This document shows, piece after piece, positions 6,420 to 14,139 of a DNA stretch of 19,069 nucleotides (position 1 is its first letter; every line of letters begins with the position of its first letter). The notes beneath the pieces are model-generated. The model searched no databases. It saw only the letters and a program-made list of their open reading frames with translations, and was not told where the DNA came from. A program made the position numbers and the translations under genes. Source of the stretch: DATCDE01 sp038252405 (GTDB lineage: Bacteria; Actinomycetota; Actinomycetes; Prado026); NCBI GenBank assembly GCA_038252405.1, contig JBBSAJ010000043.1, forward strand, positions 1-19,069. The letters run 5' to 3'.

Positions 6420-7241
6420 TCAGCGCAGCTGGAACAGCTCGCCCGCTCGGTTCCGGTAGGCGGGGCACACCAGGTTGTGGTCCAGCCGACCGTGCGCCGT
6501 GTCCTGGACCCACTGCACGAGCGCGGGGGACGACCCGGCCAGCTGGCTGGAGCAGGCCGCCGCGGCCTGCTCCGCGGTGCCCGGACCGATGGCGTACCAG
6601 ACGGGCAGGCCGGGGCTCCAGGAGCCGGCGATCTCCTCCCACATCTGCGGCGTGGAGTAGATCCCGACCCGCACGCCGAGGTCCTGCAGCCGGGCGGCCA
6701 TGGCGTCCAGGACGGTCGCGTTCTCCTGGGTGGTGCCGGCCCAGGTGTTCTCGGTCTCGACGTCCAGCCACCACATCGTCGTCCCGCTGGGGGACTGGGC
6801 CCGTTCCCTGGCCACGGCGTCGTCGATGACCGCGCGGCCGTAGGCGACCGGGTCGCCGACTCCGGGATAGCCGGTGTTGACGTAGACCGCCCGGCCCTGC
6901 TTGTTGGCCGCCCAGCGCAGCTGGGTTCCCACGCACCGGTTCGTGGACATCGGTCGGCCGCCGGTGACGCCGACGATCGCGAAGCCGCCGTCGCTGGGGA
7001 GGGTGCGGCCGCACTGAGGGTGCGACACGTCGTAGCCGACGGCCGTGACCGTGGCGGCCGGTGCGGGGAGGGGCGAGCGCAGCGGCGGAGCCCCGGTCAG
7101 CAGCGGCGGGGGGATGGCCATCGTGAGGGGGGGCTGCTGGGCCTTCGAGGTGAGCGCGAGGGCCGCGCCGCCGGCGAGCAGCACGAGGAACAGGCCGGCG
7201 CCCACGAGCGCTGACCGGCCCCTGCCTCGCGACTGGCTCAT
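6420..7241 (-). CDS. Membrane-anchored GH25-like (lysozyme-type) glycosidase domain protein
   Basis: A 273-aa extracytoplasmic protein. Residues 1-10 are basic, a signal anchor spans ~11-31, a Pro/Ala-rich linker reaches ~65, and a TIM-barrel-like domain fills the rest. That domain has GYDVSHPQC (Asp71), FAIVGVTGG, VYVNTGYPG, WWLDVETENTW (Asp160/Glu162) and GIYSTPQMW. The early DVS Asp and the later D-x-E pair match the acidic residues of GH25 muramidases, so cleavage of peptidoglycan glycan strands is plausible but not shown. DUF1906-type proteins have a related fold and are an alternative. The ATG at 7241 overlaps the cobT stop by 4 nt (ATGA), so it is translationally coupled to cobT and probably the last gene of the cobalamin-controlled operon. 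Confidence 0.8.
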   Translation of the reverse strand: MSQSRGRGRSALVGAGLFLVLLAGGAALALTSKAQQPPLTMAIPPPLLTGAPPLRSPLPAPAATVTAVGYDVSHPQCGRTLPSDGGFAIVGVTGGRPMSTNRCVGTQLRWAANKQGRAVYVNTGYPGVGDPVAYGRAVIDDAVARERAQSPSGTTMWWLDVETENTWAGTTQENATVLDAMAARLQDLGVRVGIYSTPQMWEEIAGSWSPGLPVWYAIGPGTAEQAAAACSSQLAGSSPALVQWVQDTAHGRLDHNLVCPAYRNRAGELFQLR

Positions 7242-8299
7242 GCCGGCCCGGTCACTCCGGCCAAGTCAGCCGGCTCCAGGTCGGCCAGGACGGCGATGGC
7301 GGCCTGGACGACGGGCAGCGCGAGCAGGGCCCCCGTCCCGGTGCCGAGCCGGATCCCGAAGTCCAGCACCGGCTCCAGCTGCAGCCGTTCGAGGGCTCGC
7401 TCGTGCGCGGGGTCGGGTGACCGGTGCCCGGCCAGCCACCAGCCCCTGGACCGGAACGAGATCCGGTGCGCCAGCAGTGCGGCCGAGGTGCTGACCACGC
7501 CGTCCAGCAGCACCGGCGTCCGCCGCAGCGCGGCCTGCACGAGGAACCCAGCGGTCGCGGCCAGGTCGACGCCGCCCGCCTCCGCCAGCAGACCGATCGG
7601 GTCGGGGAGCAGCGCGCGCCCACGCCGGGCGGAGTCCCGCACGGCCGCGCACTTGACCATCCAGGCCCGGTCGTCGATGCCGCTGCCCCGGCCGACCATC
7701 GGGGCGACGTCGGAGCCGGTGAGCAGCGCCGTGAGTGTCGCCACCGGCGTCGTGGCCCCCACCCCGAGGTCGGCGGCGACCAGCAGGTCGGCGCCGGCGT
7801 CGACCTCCTCGTCGACGATCGCCATCCCGGCGCGGAAGGCTCGGTCGGCCTCGTCGCGGGACAGGGCCGGACCCACGGCGAGGTCGTCGCTGCCGCGGCG
7901 CACCTTGTGGCCGGTGACCGGGAGGTCCTCGAGGTCGGCGTCCACAGCCAGGTCGACGACCCGGACGGAGGCTCCCGCGCGGGCGGCGAGCACGTTCACC
8001 AGACCGCCACCGGCGACGATCGAGCGGACCTGCCGGGCGGTGGTCCCGGGTGGCTCGGCCGACACGCCTCGGTGGGCCACGCCGTGGTCGGCGGCCAGCA
8101 CCACGACCCTCGGACGGACGAACGGGCGCGGCGGGCAGCGGCCCTGCACGGTCGCCGCCCAGGCCGCGACCTCCTCCAGCCGGCCGAACGCCCCGGCCGG
8201 ACGGAGCAGCCGCGCCTGGCGGTCCCTGGCCCGCCGGGCGAGCGTCTGGTCGGCCGACTCGACCCGCTGGGCCAGCTCGTCCAGGTCGACCTCGCTCAC
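7238..8299 (-). CDS. cobT: CobT-like nicotinate-nucleotide:5,6-dimethylbenzimidazole phosphoribosyltransferase, divergent active site
   Basis: CobT converts the lower-ligand base DMB and nicotinate mononucleotide to alpha-ribazole phosphate for nucleotide-loop assembly of cobalamin. The 353-aa length is typical. Family motifs: LAADHGVAHRGVSAEP (69-83), VAGGGLVNVLA (95-105), ADLGVGATTP (176-185), and C-terminal LDFGIRLGTGTGALLALPVV. In characterised CobT proteins the last motif is LGEGTGA with the catalytic Glu (E317 in Salmonella); here that position is Thr320. The GEMGIGNTT-like motif is also altered (D177, A182). The fold assignment is secure; the exact substrate is less so. The GTG at 8299 overlaps the EcfS stop (GTGA), and the TGA overlaps the start of the GH25-like gene. 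Confidence 0.87.
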   Translation of the reverse strand: MSEVDLDELAQRVESADQTLARRARDRQARLLRPAGAFGRLEEVAAWAATVQGRCPPRPFVRPRVVVLAADHGVAHRGVSAEPPGTTARQVRSIVAGGGLVNVLAARAGASVRVVDLAVDADLEDLPVTGHKVRRGSDDLAVGPALSRDEADRAFRAGMAIVDEEVDAGADLLVAADLGVGATTPVATLTALLTGSDVAPMVGRGSGIDDRAWMVKCAAVRDSARRGRALLPDPIGLLAEAGGVDLAATAGFLVQAALRRTPVLLDGVVSTSAALLAHRISFRSRGWWLAGHRSPDPAHERALERLQLEPVLDFGIRLGTGTGALLALPVVQAAIAVLADLEPADLAGVTGPA

Positions 8300-9102
8300 C
8301 GCTCACCCTCCAGCCCTGCCGTCACGAACACCACCGGGTCACCGAACGCCGCCCGGCGAGACGCCCGGCGCAGGGCCCGCAGCAGCGGTCCCGCGGTGAC
8401 CGCGAGCAGGGCCATGTTGCCGATCGCCCTGGGGATGTCGAAGCCCAGGGACGTCACTAGACAGTAGGCCAGGAACCGGCCGAGGTTCGCGACGAGCGGG
8501 TCCCCGGGGACGAACGAGACGGACGACGACAGGCCGGTGGTGAACGGCCAGGACCACAGGTTGAGCAGGAACCCGTAGGCGATCCCGCTGGCCGCTCCGT
8601 AGCCGACCAGCAGCCAGGTCTCGGCCCGACCCCGCAGCGGCGGCAGCAGCCCCGCCCCCAGGCCGACCCAGGCGGCCCCGAGCATCTGGAACGGCAGCCA
8701 CGGACCCACCCCTCCCGTGAGCAGCGCCGAGGCGAACGTCGTCACCATCCCGAGCACGAAGCCGAAGCCGGGTCCCAGCGCCCGGCCGCCCAGGATGAGC
8801 AGCACGAACATCGGCTGGAACCCGGTCACCCCGCCGCCGAGCGGCCGCAGCACCGCCCCAACCGCGGCCAGCACGCCGAGCAGCGCCACCGCCTTCGCGT
8901 CGATCCCGCCGTCGGACACCTCGGCCAGGACGACGACGAGCAGCAGCGGCAGCAGCACGGCGAACAGCCAGGGGGCGTCCCCGGAGTGGCCCAGCCCGCT
9001 GTGCGCCGCAGCGAACAGCGGCCAGCCGAAGGCGACCAGCCCGACCACGCTGACCAGGGCCAGGGCGAGCGTGCTGCGCCCGCGCAGCCGGATCGCGCTC
9101 AC
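8296..9102 (-). CDS. ECF transporter S component (substrate-binding membrane subunit)
   Basis: 268-aa integral membrane protein with about six hydrophobic segments: one near residues 11-30, others at about 42-60, 68-90, 95-125 and 130-150, and further ones in the C-terminal half. LRPLGGGVTGFQPMFVLLILGGRALGPGFGFVLGM resembles the conserved core of EcfS proteins. It supplies substrate specificity to the EcfT/EcfA module encoded just upstream. The cobalamin riboswitch ahead of the operon and cobT directly downstream point to a corrinoid, a corrinoid precursor, DMB/alpha-ribazole, or cobalt; the sequence alone does not choose among them. GTG at 9102 overlaps the ATPase stop (GTGA). The C-terminal ~35 residues are basic and cytosolic. 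Confidence 0.85.
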   Translation of the reverse strand: MSAIRLRGRSTLALALVSVVGLVAFGWPLFAAAHSGLGHSGDAPWLFAVLLPLLLVVVLAEVSDGGIDAKAVALLGVLAAVGAVLRPLGGGVTGFQPMFVLLILGGRALGPGFGFVLGMVTTFASALLTGGVGPWLPFQMLGAAWVGLGAGLLPPLRGRAETWLLVGYGAASGIAYGFLLNLWSWPFTTGLSSSVSFVPGDPLVANLGRFLAYCLVTSLGFDIPRAIGNMALLAVTAGPLLRALRRASRRAAFGDPVVFVTAGLEGER

Positions 9103-10712
9103 CCGGCGACCTCCAGGGCGGCGGCCACCTCGCCGACGGTCAGCCACGGCTCGGGGGCGAGCACCTTGGCCACCTGGGGGGCGAACGCGGGCGAGGCCAC
9201 GAGCACCTCGGCGGTGGGACCGTCGGCGACGATCTCGCCCTCGGCCATGACCACGGTGCGGGTCGCCACCTCGGCCACCAGCTCGACGTCGTGGGTGGCC
9301 ATCACCACGGCGTGCCCCTGGGCGGCCAGCGACCGAAGCACGCCGACCAGCCGGGCCTTGGCGGTGTAGTCCAGCCCGCGGGTGGGCTCGTCCAGCAGCA
9401 GCAGCGGCGGCTCGGCGACCAGGACGAGGGCCAGCACCAGGGCCAGCCGCTGGCCCTCGGACAAGTCCCGCGGGTGGGAGGTTCCGTCGATGCCCGGCGC
9501 CAGCCGGTCGAGCAGGGTGCGAGTGGCGCCCGCGGCGGCCCGGCAGTCCCGGTCGGACGCCGAGCACTCGGCGGCCACCGTCTCGGCCGTGAGCAGGTCG
9601 GCCGCCTCCTGCGGGACCAGCCCGGCGTGGCGCAGCAGGTCGCGCGCGGGCAGCTGGGCCGGGTCGGCTCCCGCGACCCGCACCACCCCTGCGCTGGGCA
9701 CGGTGAGCCCCACGAGGGCGTTGAGCAGCGTCGACTTGCCGGCCCCGTTGCGGCCCATGACGGCCACGACCTCCCCGGCCGTGACGGCGAGGGAGGCCCC
9801 GCGCAGCGCGACCACGTCGCCGTAGCGGACCACCAGGGCGCGGGCCGCGGCCACCGGCGGCCCATCCGCGGGGTCGACCGCGCGCAGCGGCGCCCGGCCG
9901 ACCAGCCGCTCCCGCAGCGGCCCGGCGGCCCGGCGGGCGTCGCGCACCGACAGGGGCAACGGGTGCCAGCCGGCCAGCCGGCCGAGCTCCACGACGGGCG
10001 GCGCGACCACGGAGTGGGCCAGCACCCGGGCCGGGTCCCCGGACACCACCGGCAGCCCCACGCCGTCCAGCCGGACCACCCGGTCGGCGTACTGGACCAC
10101 CCGCTCGAGACGGTGCTCGGCCAGCAGCACGGTGAGCCCGAGGTCGTGGACCAGCCGCTGGAGGGCGGCCAGGACCTCCTCGGCCGCGGCCGGGTCCAGG
10201 GCGGATGTCGGCTCGTCGAGCACCAGCACCTGCGGGTGCGTCGTGAGCACCGACCCGATGGCCACCCGCTGCCGCTGGCCGCCGGACAGGGTCCGCAGCG
10301 GGCGGTCCCGCAGGTCGGCCAGGCCGAGCAGGTCCAGGGTCTCCTCGACCCGCTTGCGCATGACCTGCGGGGCCAGCCCCAGTGACTCCATGCCGTAGGC
10401 GAGCTCGTCCTCGACGACGTCGGTGACGAACCCGGCCAGCGGGTCCTGGCCGACGACGCCCACGACGTCGGCGAGCTCCCGCGGCGGGTGGGTGCGGGTG
10501 TCCCGCCCGGCGACCGTGACCCGGCCGAGCAGGGTGCCCCCGCTGAAGTGCGGGACCAGGCCGTTGACGCAGCGCAGCAGGGTCGACTTGCCCACGCCGG
10601 TCGGGCCGACCACGAGCGCGAGCTCACCCTCGGGGACGTGCAGGTCCACGTCAGCCAGCACCGGGCGGTCCAGCCCGCCGTAGGTCACGGTCACCTGCTC
10701 GAAGCGGATCAC
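9099..10712 (-). CDS. ECF transporter ATPase, fused double ABC (EcfA1-EcfA2)
   Basis: 537-aa cytoplasmic protein with two complete nucleotide-binding domains that power the ECF transporter. Domain 1: Walker A GPTGVGKS (36-43), Q-loop Gln89, signature LSGGQ (142-146), Walker B VLVLDE (162-167), switch His200. Domain 2: Walker A GRNGAGKS (320-327), variant signature LSEGQ (417-421), Walker B LLLLDE (437-442), switch His in MATHD. A ~75-residue linker joins them. Separate EcfA and EcfA' genes are the more usual arrangement; fusion is common in actinobacteria. The GTG at 10712 overlaps the EcfT stop by 4 nt; the frame is open to 12224, but that extension is antisense-like, Arg/Pro-rich and not real. 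Confidence 0.93.
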   Translation of the reverse strand: MIRFEQVTVTYGGLDRPVLADVDLHVPEGELALVVGPTGVGKSTLLRCVNGLVPHFSGGTLLGRVTVAGRDTRTHPPRELADVVGVVGQDPLAGFVTDVVEDELAYGMESLGLAPQVMRKRVEETLDLLGLADLRDRPLRTLSGGQRQRVAIGSVLTTHPQVLVLDEPTSALDPAAAEEVLAALQRLVHDLGLTVLLAEHRLERVVQYADRVVRLDGVGLPVVSGDPARVLAHSVVAPPVVELGRLAGWHPLPLSVRDARRAAGPLRERLVGRAPLRAVDPADGPPVAAARALVVRYGDVVALRGASLAVTAGEVVAVMGRNGAGKSTLLNALVGLTVPSAGVVRVAGADPAQLPARDLLRHAGLVPQEAADLLTAETVAAECSASDRDCRAAAGATRTLLDRLAPGIDGTSHPRDLSEGQRLALVLALVLVAEPPLLLLDEPTRGLDYTAKARLVGVLRSLAAQGHAVVMATHDVELVAEVATRTVVMAEGEIVADGPTAEVLVASPAFAPQVAKVLAPEPWLTVGEVAAALEVAG

Positions 10713-11860
10713 GCGGCCACCCGCTCCGAGGCCGGCACCCGGACCGCAGCGGACCCCCGGGCGGTGGGCACCGGTGGCGCGGCCCACGCCGGGACCAGGG
10801 CGAGCAGGATGCCGACCAGCGGCAGCAGCGGCAGCCCGGGCCACGCCGGGGGGGCCACCGGGGCGGCCAGCGACGTCGGGTCGGCGGCGACCGCGGCCAG
10901 GAACGTCACGGCGGTGCCGACCCCGGCGGCGGTGACCAGCCACTCCGGCAGCGCCCACGGGTCGGGGCGGTAGCGGCTGCGGCCCACCCGCCGACCGCCC
11001 AGGGTGAACCCGGCGACCTCGGCGGCCATCCCGCCGAGCAGCAGCGGCCAGCCGAGCAGCGGCAGGCCGGCGAGCTGCGGGCTGCCGCCGTCCAGCAGCC
11101 CGAAGCTGCCGAGGGCGGCGCCGGTGAGACCGAGCAGGACCAGTGCCCCGGTGAGCCGTCGGGTCGCCCGTGGCACCCCCGCCGTCCGGCCGTAGCCGCG
11201 GCTGTCCATCGCCGCGGCCAGCTGCAAGGAGCGGTCCAGTGAGGACTCTAGCAGCGGCAGCGCCACGCCGACGACGCTGCGCAGACCGCGGTCCGGGCGG
11301 CCCCGCAGCCGACGGGCCTGGCGCAGCCGGCCGGCCTCGGTGACCAGCTGCGGCGCCAGGGTCATGGCCACCACGACCGCCACGCCCACCTCGTACAGCG
11401 CCCCGGGGACCACCCGCAGCAGCCGGCTCGGGTTGGCCAACGAGTTGGCCGCCCCCACACAGGCCAGGATGGTGGCCAGCCGCAGCCCCTCGTAGGTCGC
11501 GGCCAGCAGGTCCTCGGCGGTGACCGGGCCGCCGAGGCTCACACCGGCCGCCCACGACGGCAGCGGCAGCTCCGGCAGGGTGACCAGCACGTGCCCGGCC
11601 CCGGTCGACCCGAACAGCACCTGCAGGGCCATCCGCAGCGCGATGACGATCAGCCCCAGCCGCAGGAACGCGGCGTACGACCGGGACCACGGCGCCGGGG
11701 TGCGCCGGGCCGCCACCACGTAGCCGGCCGCAGCGACCAGCAGGAGCAGCAGCACCGGGTTGGTGGTCCGGCTGGCCGCGGTGGCCAGTCCGATCGCCCA
11801 CAGCCACCACGCGCCGGGGTGCAGCGCTCGGGGCAGGAACGCCGTCCGCAGGCTGGTCAC
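10709..11860 (-). CDS. ECF transporter transmembrane coupling subunit (EcfT/CbiQ family)
   Basis: 383-aa membrane protein that couples the ATPase to the S component. The CbiQ-type core is about residues 12-290: first helices near 18-50 and 62-84, then the two cytoplasmic coupling motifs QARRLRG (181-187) and AAAMDSRGYG (215-224), equivalent to the paired A-R-G motifs that contact EcfA and EcfA'. It is longer than a minimal CbiQ (~230-270 aa): the C-terminal part adds about three more hydrophobic segments, ending in a short polar tail. GTG at 11860 overlaps the stop of the SCO2322-family gene (GTGA), and its own stop overlaps the start of the ATPase gene. Confidence 0.9.
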   Translation of the reverse strand: MTSLRTAFLPRALHPGAWWLWAIGLATAASRTTNPVLLLLLVAAAGYVVAARRTPAPWSRSYAAFLRLGLIVIALRMALQVLFGSTGAGHVLVTLPELPLPSWAAGVSLGGPVTAEDLLAATYEGLRLATILACVGAANSLANPSRLLRVVPGALYEVGVAVVVAMTLAPQLVTEAGRLRQARRLRGRPDRGLRSVVGVALPLLESSLDRSLQLAAAMDSRGYGRTAGVPRATRRLTGALVLLGLTGAALGSFGLLDGGSPQLAGLPLLGWPLLLGGMAAEVAGFTLGGRRVGRSRYRPDPWALPEWLVTAAGVGTAVTFLAAVAADPTSLAAPVAPPAWPGLPLLPLVGILLALVPAWAAPPVPTARGSAAVRVPASERVAA

Positions 11861-12696
11861 GGGGACCGCCGCGCGCGCCGCAGCCCGGCCACGGCCAGGC
11901 CGGCGATGAGGAGCCCGCCGGCTGCGGCGCCGAGCGGCAGCCCGCCGCCGGACGAGCCGCCGGTGCCCGGTGGGAGCCCGCCCGGACCCACCGCGACGAC
12001 GCTCGGCTGGACCGACGGGGTCGCGACCCCTGCAGCCTGGACAGCCGTCGGGGTCGGGGTGGCCGTGGGCTGGGCGGTGGGCGTGGCCAGGACCGGTGAA
12101 GCCGAGGGGGACCGGCTCGCGGGTGCTGTCGTCGAGGGAGCGGTCGGCCGCGAGGCTGCCGACGCGGTCGGGGCCGCGGCGGTGGGCGAGGGGGACGCTG
12201 GCTCGACCGGGGCGCCGCACTCACCGACCGGGTAGCCGGCGACCGAGCAGATCAGGCCGGCCTGCGCGGTGAACGCGGAGTAGGCCGACAGGACCTGGTA
12301 GCCGTTGGCGGTGGTGGGCACGACGGCGCAGAAGGTGTCGATGCCCCGCGGTGGGACCTGGCCGGGCGGGTGGGACTCGACAGTGCCGAAGTCGACGACC
12401 AGCGCCACGCGCTTGCGGTCGGCCACGGCCGGTGTCGGGCCGCAGATCGTCGCAAAGCTCGGCGCCGCGCGGGGCGGCGTGCTCGACCCGGTGGCCACGC
12501 TGACCTCGAACCGCCAGCCCTCGACGGCGCCGTCCGCGGGCCGGGCGGCGGGCCCGTAGCTGGAGAACGTCCAGCTGCTGCCCTGGCCGTGCCAGTAGGT
12601 CCAGTAGCGGAAGGAGGTGGCGGCGGCGGGCGCGGCCGCCGCCACGGTGGCGGCGAGCACCGTCACCGTGGCAGCCAGCAGCACCCGCAGCCTCAC
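11857..12696 (-). CDS. SCO2322-family secreted, C-terminally membrane-anchored protein
   Basis: 279-aa predicted exported protein. The signal peptide is about residues 1-27 (VRLRVLLAATVTVLAA...PAAA). A globular domain of ~120 residues begins FRYWTYWHGQGSSWTF and holds four cysteines (near ICGP, DTFCAV, LICSV, GECG) that could form disulfides. A long Pro/Thr/Ser/Ala stalk follows, then LPPGTGG, a hydrophobic helix and an RRARR tail. I recognise the YRYW...WHG start as the SCO2322 family, which lies beside ECF genes in Streptomyces; its function is not known to me. The end resembles a sortase signal, but LPPGTG is not a true LPXTG. Position between a surface alpha/alpha-barrel protein and EcfT suggests a role in ligand capture or delivery. 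GTG at 12696 overlaps the preceding stop. Confidence 0.82.
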   Translation of the reverse strand: MRLRVLLAATVTVLAATVAAAAPAAATSFRYWTYWHGQGSSWTFSSYGPAARPADGAVEGWRFEVSVATGSSTPPRAAPSFATICGPTPAVADRKRVALVVDFGTVESHPPGQVPPRGIDTFCAVVPTTANGYQVLSAYSAFTAQAGLICSVAGYPVGECGAPVEPASPSPTAAAPTASAASRPTAPSTTAPASRSPSASPVLATPTAQPTATPTPTAVQAAGVATPSVQPSVVAVGPGGLPPGTGGSSGGGLPLGAAAGGLLIAGLAVAGLRRARRSP

Positions 12697-13988
12697 GCCC
12701 GCGGCCTCCGGCCGGTGAGCCGGACCAGGCCGAGCCCGGCCAGCAGGAGCAGCACGCCCACGGCGGCCGCCCAGCCGGCCGCCGGAGAGGACCCGGTGTC
12801 CGGCAGGGTCGGCGTGGGTGCCTGCGTGGCGACCGGGTGTGCGGTCGCCGACCCGGACGGCGACGGGGTTGCCGCCACAGCCGCGGCCGGGGTGATCGTC
12901 GCGGCCAGCCGGGCCACCAGGTCGCTGCCGCCGACGGCCTGCGGGTCCTGGCCGCCGGCCACGGCGGCCAGCACGAGCAAGGCCAGCGACCCGGGCAGGT
13001 CGGCGCCCTTGGCGGTGGTGAAGGCGGCCTGGTGCGCGGCCAGCAGGGCCAGCGCCGCCTGCGCCGCTGAGGCGCCGTGCCCGGCCGACTCCAGGGCGAG
13101 GACGGCGTTCGCGGTGCTGCCGTAGTCGGTCCCGCCCGAGCCGCTGGGGTCGGGGAGCCCGCCGCCGTTGGCCAGCAGCCGGTCGGCCACATAGCCGGCC
13201 CCCGCGGCCGCCGCGCCGGACGCATCGGTCGCGCCCCCGGGGCAGGTCAGGGTCGGGGTGTCGTTCGCCGGCGACCCGGCGGGCACCGGCAGGAAGCCGC
13301 CGGCCACCGCGAGGGTCGCCTGCACGCTGGCGAAGTCGTTCGGGGTCCCGGCGTAGGTGAAGGCGCCCCGGTCGGCCGCCGCCCCGGAGCAGCCCACCTG
13401 GAGGGCGAGCAGCGCCTCGCTCGGGGTGTGCCCGGCCGAGCTGGTGGGCAGCGGCCGACCGGCCGAGGTGAAGGCGCTCCAGGCCACCGCGGTGGAGTTC
13501 GCGTCCGAGGCGTTGCCCGCGGCACCGTCGGGGTAGTAGGCCCAGCCGCCGTCCGCGCCCTGGTGGGCGGTCAGCCACTGCAGCCCGCGGTCCGCCGCCG
13601 CCGTCAGCTTCAGCGCGACGAGGGCCTGGACGGCGAGCGCGGTGCTGTTGGAGTCCTCACCGGCGTAGGTGCTCGAGCTCGGCGCCGCACACGCGACGGC
13701 CGGGCCGGCGCGGAAGGCCTCGAAGCCGCCGTCCGGGCACTGCTGGCCGGTCAGCCAGGTGACCGCGGCCGGGGCGGGGGTGGTGCCGGCTGCCAGCTGG
13801 GCGAGCACCGCCAGCGACTGGCGGTAGACGCCGTCATAGGTGGGGTCCTGGCTGCCGTAGAGCCCGGCCGGGTTGGCGGGGGCAGCCGCGAGAGCGGACG
13901 TCGCCGGCCCGGCGGCACCGAGCAGGGCCGCCAGCGCGAGGCCGAGTCCGAGGGTGGCCTGGGCCGTGCGGCCCGTGGTGCGTGACAT
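12693..13988 (-). CDS. Secreted prenyltransferase/squalene-oxidase-repeat (alpha/alpha-barrel) protein with LPDTG sortase signal
   Basis: 431-aa predicted cell-wall protein. Signal peptide ~1-35. Residues ~45-350 contain repeated helical units of the prenyltransferase/squalene cyclase type: WLTGQQCPDGGFEAF, WLTAHQGADGGWAYYP, and helix starts such as DSNSTALAVQAL, DANSTAVAW and DYGSTANAVLAL. No squalene cyclase DxDD or prenyltransferase zinc site is evident, so it is more likely a binder than an enzyme. After a Ser/Thr/Pro stalk comes LPDTG (395-399), a hydrophobic helix and RLTGRRPRA, a textbook sortase signal. Mammalian intrinsic factor and transcobalamin have an alpha6/alpha6 barrel, so with the B12 riboswitch upstream, corrinoid binding is a reasonable inference. 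ATG 13988 has AAAGG 7 nt upstream and is the first gene of the operon. Confidence 0.85.
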   Translation of the reverse strand: MSRTTGRTAQATLGLGLALAALLGAAGPATSALAAAPANPAGLYGSQDPTYDGVYRQSLAVLAQLAAGTTPAPAAVTWLTGQQCPDGGFEAFRAGPAVACAAPSSSTYAGEDSNSTALAVQALVALKLTAAADRGLQWLTAHQGADGGWAYYPDGAAGNASDANSTAVAWSAFTSAGRPLPTSSAGHTPSEALLALQVGCSGAAADRGAFTYAGTPNDFASVQATLAVAGGFLPVPAGSPANDTPTLTCPGGATDASGAAAAGAGYVADRLLANGGGLPDPSGSGGTDYGSTANAVLALESAGHGASAAQAALALLAAHQAAFTTAKGADLPGSLALLVLAAVAGGQDPQAVGGSDLVARLAATITPAAAVAATPSPSGSATAHPVATQAPTPTLPDTGSSPAAGWAAAVGVLLLLAGLGLVRLTGRRPRA

Positions 13989-14002
13989 GGAGCGCCTTTC
14001 GT

Positions 14003-14043
14003 GTGAGCGATCCGCGACGGTGTCCCGCGTTGGCCTCGCTCAC
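14003..14043 (-). promoter_or_regulatory. Hairpin directly before the first operon gene
   Basis: A perfect 8-bp stem (GTGAGCGA/TCGCTCAC) ends 2-3 nt from the AAAGG ribosome site. Together with the next hairpin upstream it probably forms the riboswitch expression platform; whether it controls translation or transcription is not visible. Confidence 0.55.
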
Positions 14044-14047
14044 GACG

Positions 14048-14089
14048 ACGCCTCTTGCCCCCGGTGTGGAACCGGGAGCGAAGAGGCGT
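14048..14089 (-). terminator. Long hairpin between riboswitch and first gene, possible attenuator
   Basis: Stem ACGCCTCTT/AAGAGGCGT (9 bp, perfect) with an inner CCCGGT/ACCGGG stem. It lies 3' of the B12 box in the leader RNA and 60 nt before the ATG. No U-tract follows, so Rho-independent termination is plausible but not certain. Confidence 0.55.
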
Positions 14090-14139
14090 GGGCGCGGGTC
14101 GGGGTCGACCCGGGCTCCGCCCCGCATACCTCGACGGAC

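Noticed and set aside
6280..6420. Leader of the 48-aa gene as a c-di-AMP (ydaO) or Mg2+ (M-box) riboswitch
   Set aside because: I could not find the conserved core of either class; only generic hairpins are visible.
10713..12224. Upstream extension of the ECF ATPase frame
   Set aside because: The extension is out of frame with EcfT and is Pro/Arg-rich. The family N-terminus begins at GTG 10712.
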